Virus record (IMG/VR): IMGVR_UViG_3300049855_000106
Coordinates: 1 to 25,775 of that record
Reading direction: 5' to 3' (one strand)
Source of the DNA: a virus
Length of the DNA stretch: 25,775 bases
The first letter of the stretch is position 1. Every line of letters starts with the position of its first letter. Position numbers and translations under genes: made by a program. Below, in pieces: positions 20,594 to 25,775 of this stretch. Under the pieces are notes generated by a model. The model saw nothing but the letters and a program-made list of their open reading frames with translations. It did not search any database and had not been told where the DNA came from.

Positions 20594-21883
20594 TTACGCC
20601 GAGGGTATTTCGTTCGTATCGCCGAGGCAATACCCCAGTTTAGACGAGTGATGTTCGCCGAGCTTCGGCTCGACGTCGAGTAGATCGCCGTAGAATCGCT
20701 CTAGTTCGACGCGTATGTGCGGCCAGTCCCCACGAGAGAGCGATTTAAACTCAGCGTCGTTGAGGACGTTGACTAAATTATTAGCAAAGTCGCTTGGTCG
20801 CTTGTCGGGTGTCGTTCGATTTCGATGGGGAATGTCGAGATTCCATGTTCGCTTACCGGTTAAATCGACCTCGGGTACGCCTACGCAAAAAACGAACCAC
20901 AGAAGAGCTGTAATACCCCCTCCGTAGCTTTCGAATGTTCGGGTAAGGTTATATCGCTCCTTCCTAGCTGCTGGCGCTAGTGACGGCGTTGGACCCATCC
21001 ACGGAGGTGTTACCGCACCGAAGCCGTTTGTAAGCTGCGATCGTGACCAAATATCCGCCGACGCCTTGATAAATCGATCGTTGTATATTCGCCATCGCTC
21101 GTTTAGCTCTTCTTTCGCGTCTTTCGCCGTTTTTTTATTTTCGATCATCTTCGCAAGGTAGTCACCGCCGATTAGATCTTCGTAACGATGTTCGATTAAT
21201 TCAGGAGCGCCGTACGGTACAGTATACTCGCTGAATCCTTGAAACGTTCGCGCCGGTATCTCAGTGTATTCGCTACGTCTGTGTCCCCATGATAGCGATG
21301 TTTGTATAAAACGCTTACGTAGATGATCCTCGCGAAGATGGAATATCGATCGAAAAGCGTCGTTTACGTATATAGTCTGCGTTTCGCGCTTCATAGAGCC
21401 TTTACACTTATCGTCCCAACGACTCGTATCGACTACGATCCAACCGTAATGAGCGAATAAACGTAAGCGACGACGTATCGCTCCGATACAAATCCTCTTG
21501 TTAAGCTTACGTGATATCTCTTCTGCGGATAATTTAGTCGAAAATGTATTACTAGTCTTAGTTTCATCGATCGAACGAGCTATTATCATCGTAAACATCT
21601 TGATAGATGACCCATCGAATATTTCGAGAAACGTTTCTTGTTTATGAGCAAGTGATTGATCGATAAAATCGTCTAGAAAAGCTGTTATACGCAGCATTAA
21701 GTCTAATTTCATATCGCTACTCCGATCGACCGAAAATCGTTTATCGCGACTTGGGTTTGTTTTCGCCCGACGACGAGCGACGCGATCGTAGTGACGAACG
21801 TTACTAGTATAATATCTATACGTAGTATCCGACACTGTAGTGACCTGCGGACAGAGCATTGTAATGTCGTGGCTACAGGACAT
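20594..21883 (-). CDS. Putative winged-helix replication protein
   Basis: Up to 429 residues. The start is uncertain: ATG at 21883 has only a distant GGAAG, whereas ATG at 21712 (372 residues, MKLDLMLRITAFLDDFID) has GGAG 7 nt upstream and an ATGA overlap with a smaller frame. Residues about 115-150 counted from 21883 (LSAEEISRKLNKRICIGAIR and RRLRLFAHYGWIVVD) fit a winged helix. The rest is a large domain with aromatic and basic segments I do not recognise. Location directly before the primase-helicase and after an operator-like site suggests a replication initiator or loader. It could instead be a regulator. Confidence 0.6.
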   Translation of the reverse strand: MSCSHDITMLCPQVTTVSDTTYRYYTSNVRHYDRVARRRAKTNPSRDKRFSVDRSSDMKLDLMLRITAFLDDFIDQSLAHKQETFLEIFDGSSIKMFTMIIARSIDETKTSNTFSTKLSAEEISRKLNKRICIGAIRRRLRLFAHYGWIVVDTSRWDDKCKGSMKRETQTIYVNDAFRSIFHLREDHLRKRFIQTSLSWGHRRSEYTEIPARTFQGFSEYTVPYGAPELIEHRYEDLIGGDYLAKMIENKKTAKDAKEELNERWRIYNDRFIKASADIWSRSQLTNGFGAVTPPWMGPTPSLAPAARKERYNLTRTFESYGGGITALLWFVFCVGVPEVDLTGKRTWNLDIPHRNRTTPDKRPSDFANNLVNVLNDAEFKSLSRGDWPHIRVELERFYGDLLDVEPKLGEHHSSKLGYCLGDTNEIPSA

Positions 21884-21969
21884 TCTAATGACCAGCTTCC
21901 AATCGTAACTATGCGATATCTCATCAATCGACTTAGATCGTAAAATGGTAAATGTTCGTTAATAAGCAA
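21709..21969 (-). CDS. Possible leader gene in another frame
   Basis: An 86-residue frame with TTG start (21969), GAGGAG at ideal 8-nt spacing and an ATGA overlap with the ATG at 21712, a strong structural signature of a coupled gene. The first 30 residues (LINEHLPFYDLSRLMRYRIV) look coding, but the remainder is Cys/Ile-rich with rare-looking codons and overlaps the better frame of the replication gene from 21883. It may be a true overlapping or leader gene, or mark a frameshift between the two. Confidence 0.35.
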   Translation of the reverse strand: MLINEHLPFYDLSRLMRYRIVTIGSWSLECPVATTLQCSVRRSLQCRILRIDIILVTFVTTIASLVVGRKQTQVAINDFRSIGVAI

Positions 21970-21977
21970 AATGAGGT

Positions 21978-22022
21978 CTCCTCGCGTTGGTCCGTTTATA
22001 AAAATTTGGATGACGCGAGGAG
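21978..22022 (-). promoter_or_regulatory. Leader hairpin burying a strong Shine-Dalgarno
   Basis: CTCCTCGCGT and ACGCGAGGAG (22013-22022 and 21978-21987 read on the minus strand) form a 10-bp stem around a 25-nt AT-rich loop. The 3' arm contains GAGGAG, placed 8 nt before the TTG at 21969. Its pairing partner would block ribosome access, so it may regulate the replication genes. Confidence 0.55.
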
Positions 22023-22048
22023 TGTAGAAGATCTAAACCGGAAAGTAT

Positions 22049-22061
22049 ATCGTTAAACGAT
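22049..22061. promoter_or_regulatory. Perfect ATCGTTWAACGAT palindrome before replication genes
   Basis: ATCGTTAAACGAT, 15 bp with its TA ends, begins 6 bp after the SSB-like gene stop. On the minus strand TATACT (22044-22049) overlaps its edge as a good -10 candidate; the -35 is unclear. A protein bound here would block the promoter of the replication unit. Confidence 0.68.
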
Positions 22062-22066
22062 AGTCG

Positions 22067-22675
22067 CTAGAAAGGAATCGACTCTAAGCTAAATTCGCTC
22101 CCAGGAGGCACTAGAGTACCCGATGGTGGCGTTGGTGAGTTGCTCGCTTGCGGTGAGTAACCCTGCGATGCAATGCCGCTCACGAACGCCTGGGGTGCAT
22201 TCAGGAACGTCACTTGCTTACTCGCGTCTTTGTTGTTTGGCTTGATCGCGATCGAACACTTGCGGCCCTGGAAAAGCTTAAATGATCCCAAAATACACAG
22301 ATCGCCGTTCGTCGCGTTCGACCAAATCATCGACTTGACCTGCTCCGCTGTATAGATTTCGAGATCGACAAAGTGACGCTTGATCCGAGCGATCGAGTCG
22401 AGGATCTTTTTCTTACCCGCCTCAGTTCGTCGAGCGTCATCGACTTCAGCTTGCGAAAATCCCCAAATTGAAAACTGAGCGTGACCGACTGGCTTACCAC
22501 CATCGATACTCGTCGCGATCTTAAGCTCCCACAACGGCGAACCGTTGTGGCTTTTTTGCGTAACCGACTCTACAACGCCGTGAAACGTCCCTAGTGGGTG
22601 TTGTACGAATCCTACCGACTCCGCTGCCTCTGCGTTACCAGATAACGAATTTAAAAAGTCTAACGTGCTATCCAT
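22067..22675 (-). CDS. SSB-like single-stranded DNA-binding protein
   Basis: A 202-residue protein with AAAGG 8 nt before the ATG. The N-terminal two thirds show an alternating strand layout that fits an OB fold (GTFHGVVESVTQKSHNG, LWELKIATSIDGG, CILGSFKLFQGRKCSIAI). Residues about 155-195 are Gln/Ser/Pro/Gly-rich and probably disordered. The C-terminus FSLESIPF closes with IPF, the same tip that bacterial SSB proteins use to recruit partners. This is a strong clue for an SSB or related DNA-coating protein. It lies between the Sak4-like ATPase and the replication genes, an expected partnership. Assignment rests on the tail and context. Confidence 0.68.
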   Translation of the reverse strand: MDSTLDFLNSLSGNAEAAESVGFVQHPLGTFHGVVESVTQKSHNGSPLWELKIATSIDGGKPVGHAQFSIWGFSQAEVDDARRTEAGKKKILDSIARIKRHFVDLEIYTAEQVKSMIWSNATNGDLCILGSFKLFQGRKCSIAIKPNNKDASKQVTFLNAPQAFVSGIASQGYSPQASNSPTPPSGTLVPPGSEFSLESIPF

Positions 22676-22699
22676 ATTCGTGCCTTTCTTTTGCTACGA

Positions 22700-22978
22700 T
22701 TACCGCACTGACAGCGATATATTTAATTTAATGTTGCAAGTACGCCCGTAGATAACCTCTACATCGTTAGCTAGATGCGCATTGCTTGATAGTAAGAAAT
22801 TCTCGACTTCTTTACGTGTGTCGAATATGTGGCGCGTATATGTGCTACCGTCGATGCTCATGATGACATGAAAACTCTTCTCGTTAGCCGCTCGCTCATT
22901 CGATTCGATTGCAGCTATCTCGCTATCGATTGAGATTTCCGGCGATGTTTGCTCTGCTGCTACTTCGTTTGCTTCCAT
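22700..22978 (-). CDS. Hypothetical protein between SSB-like and ATPase genes
   Basis: A 92-residue protein with GGAAGG 6 nt before the ATG. The first 35 residues are acidic and Ala-rich (MEANEVAAEQTSPEI), probably disordered. Then a small folded part with HVIMSIDGSTYTRHIFDTRK. It is 1 bp from the ATPase stop, so it is cotranscribed with the recombination genes. Role unknown. Confidence 0.7.
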   Translation of the reverse strand: MEANEVAAEQTSPEISIDSEIAAIESNERAANEKSFHVIMSIDGSTYTRHIFDTRKEVENFLLSSNAHLANDVEVIYGRTCNIKLNISLSVR

Positions 22979-22979
22979 T

Positions 22980-23741
22980 TTAAACCTTCCTATCGTGTAT
23001 TTTAAAACCCATATCGATCGCTTTCGCTTCGTATAGCGCAGCGACGTGACTAAAACCCAATTCTTTTTGCGCTGGTAACACTATCTCGCCAAGCTCGCAC
23101 AGAATGCCCGTGCGGTCTTTTGCCGCGATTCTGGCGCTCGGTCGAAACGTGATGCAGTGACGATAGTTCTTATCGACATACATATGCCCAACCGCACGCA
23201 CTACGCCATCGAGAAATTGAGCGCCTTTGTTGCCGCTAAATTTCGGCGATTTACAAATCACTTCCTCGATTAACCCTGATTCGTTCGTGATTTCCTCCTC
23301 CTTTTCGACTTGATGCGATATAAACCGCACGCTCGTTTGATCGAGTAAACTCGTCAACCAGCCGCGCCATTCCTTGTTTACGTCTGCCCACGACTTGCCG
23401 AAGTCTTTTTTCTCGCCCGGGTACGCTATACCAAGGCGTCTACAAACATCATCGCGACAATAGTCGTACAGGTTATCGACGATATCGATGACACAGCTCG
23501 AAACGTCGTGTGGGTTAGCTTTATTCATCGCAGCTATTTCGATAACAGTTCGCTGAAACGTGTTCCAGTCTCTCGTGCGTACCGCTCTCGTCTGTACAAA
23601 GTCTGCGCCCGGCTCCGCTGCGACGGTAACAGTATCAGCGTCGCCGTTGCAGCCCATACCCTGCCGACCAAAAATCAAAATCGGTAAATTTGCAAACTTG
23701 GGGACGTAGTTTACGACGTTTCTTTCGGGGATTAATCCCAT
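22980..23741 (-). CDS. Sak4-like RecA-fold ATPase with degenerate P-loop
   Basis: A 253-residue protein with GAGGT 4 nt before the ATG. The order of elements matches phage AAA_24/Sak4 recombinases: a P-loop strand LPILIFGRQGMG (19-30), an acidic strand VAAEPGADF (40-48), a Walker B-like SSCVIDIVDNLYDY (81-94), a helix KSWADVNKEWRGWL and a strand VRFISHQVEKEEE. The P-loop is broken: the Lys-Thr/Ser of GxxGxGKT is replaced by Cys31-Asn32 (GMGCNGD). Either nucleotide is bound differently or the protein is a non-catalytic partner. Sak4-type proteins act with SSB in strand annealing, and an SSB-like gene lies two genes downstream. Confidence 0.7.
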   Translation of the reverse strand: MGLIPERNVVNYVPKFANLPILIFGRQGMGCNGDADTVTVAAEPGADFVQTRAVRTRDWNTFQRTVIEIAAMNKANPHDVSSCVIDIVDNLYDYCRDDVCRRLGIAYPGEKKDFGKSWADVNKEWRGWLTSLLDQTSVRFISHQVEKEEEITNESGLIEEVICKSPKFSGNKGAQFLDGVVRAVGHMYVDKNYRHCITFRPSARIAAKDRTGILCELGEIVLPAQKELGFSHVAALYEAKAIDMGFKIHDRKV

Positions 23742-23824
23742 TTGTACCTCGTTTCATTTAGGTTTCTCTCGCGTTTAATTTGACAATAAACGCACGATAT
23801 CACCGTCCTATGGAAAAAACCACT

Positions 23825-23837
23825 ATCGTTTAACGAT
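23825..23837. promoter_or_regulatory. Perfect ATCGTTWAACGAT palindrome in divergent region
   Basis: ATCGTTTAACGAT lies between the minus-strand recombination/replication unit and the plus-strand RuvC-like unit. On the minus strand GATAGT (23822-23827) is a possible -10 at its edge. One site could control both directions. Confidence 0.66.
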
Positions 23838-23882
23838 TTAGTGTACTAAGATCGAAAAAATAAGATGCGAGGAGCTGAAATC

Positions 23883-24377
23883 ATGATTGTAGCGGGCATC
23901 GATCCAGGTAAACGTGGGGCAATTGTAGCGATAGATAGCAAAAGCGACAAGGCTTGGTATCGTAAACTCACGTATAATAGCATGGGCATACTTACTAACG
24001 ATTTAAGGTTATTCGATAGCGTTGAAATCTTCATCATAGAACACGTTCGCGGTCGTGGTGGTTGGGGTGCTAGTCAAGTTTTCGCTATGGGCAGCTATTT
24101 CGGGCAGATACTTAAAACGATCCATGATAGCGGCAAACCTTATGTACTTGTAGAGCCAAGGATTTGGACCGCATTGATGTATCGCGATATCGATGCGAAA
24201 AGCTACAAAGGCAAAGAGCGCAACAAAGCGGCGTATATCGATTTTTGTCCCCATGACCCTATCGGCTTATCCAAATGCGGCAAAGGCCACCACGACGGCG
24301 TTATAGATGCTATGTTGATCGCTATGTATCATCTAGCACAATCAGAGAGTAAAATCAGAAAATGGAAATTCCAATAA
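23883..24377 (+). CDS. RuvC-like Holliday junction resolvase
   Basis: A 164-residue nuclease of the RNase H fold. The ATG at 23883 has GAGGAG 8 nt upstream; an earlier ATG at 23865 precedes that site. The metal-binding acids are visible in order: VAGIDPGKRGAIVAID (Asp7), FIIEHVRGRGG (Glu53) and GHHDGVIDAMLIA (Asp138, Asp142). WGASQVFAMGSYFGQI is the usual segment after the second acid. It resolves branched replication or recombination DNA before packaging. It is read divergently from the Sak4-like unit, with a shared operator-like palindrome. No signs of truncation. Confidence 0.9.
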   Translation: MIVAGIDPGKRGAIVAIDSKSDKAWYRKLTYNSMGILTNDLRLFDSVEIFIIEHVRGRGGWGASQVFAMGSYFGQILKTIHDSGKPYVLVEPRIWTALMYRDIDAKSYKGKERNKAAYIDFCPHDPIGLSKCGKGHHDGVIDAMLIAMYHLAQSESKIRKWKFQ

Positions 24378-24390
24378 CGAGTTATATAAA

Positions 24391-24585
24391 ATGACTATTT
24401 TAATCATGTGCGGCTTTTTTATTTGCGGAAGCGCGTTCGGGTTACTGCTCGCGATCATTTTCGCGGTGCTATCGATTCGAGATTTAGAGCATCATGCCGA
24501 AAACGATTCTAGCAAATCAAACGTAAGGAGTAATGCTTGTGGTGGAAGTAGACCCGATTTTCTACGCGATGAAGCCTCCGAGTAA
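24391..24585 (+). CDS. Small membrane protein
   Basis: A 64-residue protein with a strongly hydrophobic residue 2-28 segment (ILIMCGFFICGSAFGLLLAI) followed by a charged tail. The Shine-Dalgarno is weak. The final 47 bp overlap the next gene. Probably an inner-membrane anchor or a tiny accessory protein; the tail after residue 48 may be a by-product of overlap. Confidence 0.55.
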   Translation: MTILIMCGFFICGSAFGLLLAIIFAVLSIRDLEHHAENDSSKSNVRSNACGGSRPDFLRDEASE

Positions 24586-24790
24586 CTCGCTAGATGGCTG
24601 GCTAGATTTATTATTAGCTGGACGCGCTCGGATACGAATACAAATCGACCCCGAGTGCCCGGTTCTAATTGCTTCTGGGTTTTGTTTCATAAAAAGCGCG
24701 TCGAATACGTTTTATAATATCGATCACGTTCAATCGTTTCGTTGGATCACTAAAGACGATGACGATAAATGGCGGTTAATTTTTGAATAA
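24539..24790 (+). CDS. Small hypothetical protein, GTG start likely
   Basis: About 83 residues. AAGGAG is only 2 nt from the ATG at 24533 but 8 nt from GTG at 24539, so GTG is preferred. The body reads as a compact domain (LDGWLDLLLAGRARIRIQID, FCFIKSASNTFYNIDHV, then FRWITKDDDDKWRLIFE). No family recognised. It lies between two small membrane-protein genes. Confidence 0.6.
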   Translation: MVEVDPIFYAMKPPSNSLDGWLDLLLAGRARIRIQIDPECPVLIASGFCFIKSASNTFYNIDHVQSFRWITKDDDDKWRLIFE

Positions 24791-24801
24791 AGGAGTTAGT
24801 T

Positions 24802-25032
24802 ATGTACATGTTGGCCATCACGGTTTTCGCTATTTTTTATCTTTATGTAACGTTACGCGAGAAGAATCTCAATAAATATCCGCGCATATATCGTTACCTA
24901 TATAAAAATATGATTCGCGAAACGAAAACGGCTAAGAAGGTTTCGAAGCATCGTCATCAGCGCGTTTTGTCAACTCGTCATATTGGTGGCGTAGCTTACC
25001 CGTTGACACGATTTGACTGTCGAACTTTTTAA
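24802..25032 (+). CDS. Small N-terminal membrane protein
   Basis: A 76-residue protein with AAAGGAG 6 nt before the ATG. Residues 2-18 (YMLAITVFAIFYLYVTL) form one membrane helix, followed by a Lys/Arg/Tyr-rich cytoplasmic part. The last 101 bp overlap the oppositely read gene at 24932-25141, with no terminator seen. The C-terminal third may be shaped by that gene. Role unknown. Confidence 0.6.
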   Translation: MYMLAITVFAIFYLYVTLREKNLNKYPRIYRYLYKNMIRETKTAKKVSKHRHQRVLSTRHIGGVAYPLTRFDCRTF

Positions 25033-25141
25033 CGAATTCGAGCATCTGTTTTTGAAGTTTCTCGCGACGCTCTTTCTCACGAATCAGCATCGCGATAATC
25101 TTAAGCCCGACCTCTGCTACTAATCCCCATGGAATGCCCAC
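24932..25141 (-). CDS. Small helical protein, GTG start
   Basis: A 69-residue protein starting at GTG (25141) with GAGGTG 5 nt upstream. An N-terminal amphipathic/hydrophobic helix (GLVAEVGLKIIAMLI) leads into a charged coiled-coil-like helix (REKERREKLQKQMLEFVKKF). This topology suits a membrane-associated or virion-associated helper, possibly a holin- or spanin-like partner, but no diagnostic residue is present. It lies 4 bp after the lipoprotein gene, so both are cotranscribed, and overlaps a plus-strand gene at its 3' end. Confidence 0.65.
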   Translation of the reverse strand: MGIPWGLVAEVGLKIIAMLIREKERREKLQKQMLEFVKKFDSQIVSTGKLRHQYDELTKRADDDASKPS

Positions 25142-25145
25142 CAGT

Positions 25146-25775
25146 TCACCTCATTATCACATCATCATAACCCCACGTCGTAAGACGGTGGCGGTTCCTT
25201 TTGTCGTCTTGAAATAAGTAAACACATTTTGCTTTTGACAACTCGATCGTAAAAACGTTATTCGGTAGCTCGTGCGGTTGTGCGCAATCGTCTGGGGCAT
25301 AAGCTTTCACCGCTACGTCGAACGATATTCGTTGCACCAAGCCGAAACGAGATTGACAGATAGAAACGCCTCGCGCATCCCATTTGCTACCATTGCAGCC
25401 GATATGAGCGGCGAGCGTCTCCGCATTTACGAAATCGATGAAAGCCCATGAGTGCTGAGCACTCGTGTCAAAAGCTCCGATCTCTAGCGGACAATAACTA
25501 TTCTCTCGCATCTCTAAATTAAGATCGGGATCGTATACGTATTCGAAGTCGTTACCTGGGTTGATTAGGACGTGTTCGCGATGACACGACCGGATTTTAA
25601 CGATCGACGCTTTACGAAATAGCGACGCCTTGAACGTGTAATGTGCTCTCGCCGGGACAACTAAAAGCCCATCAGCTTCATACTTCATCCCGTCGATCTT
25701 AATCGGCATATCCATGCGGTACAGCTTATCTGGGGATTGTGTGTCTACCGTTGCGCATGATGCTACGAGTAAGCT
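25146..25775 (-). CDS. Lipoprotein-like protein, 5' end beyond window
   Basis: The frame is open to the window edge; 209 codons are visible and the true start is outside. Upstream of an internal ATG at 25715 the sequence continues as SLLVASCATVDTQSPDKLYR. VASC fits a lipobox (hydrophobic-Ala-Ser-Cys), so the protein is probably a lipoprotein anchored after signal peptidase II cleavage. The mature part is beta-rich, with paired Cys motifs RSCHREHV, YCPLEI, HIGCNG, SICQSR and DDCAQP. I do not recognise the family. A phage-encoded lipoprotein could act in superinfection exclusion, host surface change or lysis. The next gene is 4 bp downstream. Confidence 0.75.
   Translation of the reverse strand, partial: SLLVASCATVDTQSPDKLYRMDMPIKIDGMKYEADGLLVVPARAHYTFKASLFRKASIVKIRSCHREHVLINPGNDFEYVYDPDLNLEMRENSYCPLEIGAFDTSAQHSWAFIDFVNAETLAAHIGCNGSKWDARGVSICQSRFGLVQRISFDVAVKAYAPDDCAQPHELPNNVFTIELSKAKCVYLFQDDKRNRHRLTTWGYDDVIMR

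Noticed and set aside
23780-23785. Perfect TTGACA on the plus strand before the RuvC-like gene
   Set aside because: No acceptable -10 hexamer at 16-18 bp spacing, so not called as a promoter.
1-25775. CRISPR array, tRNA, rRNA, insertion sequence or integrase
   Set aside because: No regularly spaced repeats, no cloverleaf-like segment noticed, and no transposase or recombinase motif in any supported gene.

Overview
The window is part of a tailed double-stranded DNA bacteriophage genome (Caudoviricetes, siphovirus-like). The evidence is a collinear head and tail cassette: large terminase, portal fused to a MuF domain, HK97-type prohead protease with a scaffold-like tail, HK97-fold capsid, connector, gp10-like completion protein, tail terminator and tail tube. 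A T7-type primase-helicase, an SSB-like protein, a Sak4-like ATPase and a RuvC-like resolvase are also present. No integrase, tRNA, rRNA, insertion sequence or CRISPR array was seen. The host cannot be named. The lipobox-bearing protein at the right edge hints at a diderm host but does not prove it. The DNA is very rich in GATC, and especially CGATCG.

Layout. 1-11.0 kb (minus strand, read right to left): packaging, head and tail genes. 11.0-11.7 kb: three small genes, two of them heavily overlapped. 11.76-12.5 kb: a highly acidic protein that forms its own transcription unit, with a strong sigma70-like promoter carrying a palindrome in its spacer and a strong terminator behind it. 12.75-13.7 kb: a papain-fold C1A peptidase and a one-helix membrane protein. 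13.76-15.95 kb: a chain of small overlapping genes, several with Cys pairs. 15.96-16.6 kb: probable small terminase, about 5 kb from the large subunit. 16.7-17.8 kb (plus strand): four small genes, two of them tandem paralogues. 17.76-18.7 kb (minus): zinc-ribbon protein, ribbon-helix-helix regulator and two small proteins. 18.76-23.7 kb (minus): replication and recombination module. 23.88-25.0 kb (plus): RuvC-like nuclease and small proteins. 24.9-25.8 kb (minus): a small helical protein and a lipoprotein that runs off the window.

The most striking feature is a 13-bp palindrome, ATCGTTWAACGAT. It occurs as five perfect copies, all in intergenic promoter regions at the head of essentially every transcription unit outside the structural operon, plus one 12/13 copy after the tail-tube gene. 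In one copy it exactly fills the spacer between a TTGACT -35 and a CATAGT -10. This looks like a phage-wide operator set. The ribbon-helix-helix protein at 18047-18253 lies in one of the controlled units and is the best visible candidate for the binding protein. A second theme is hairpins that bury Shine-Dalgarno sequences in their 3' arms (capsid, 11434-11700 gene, replication gene leader), which suggests control of translation.
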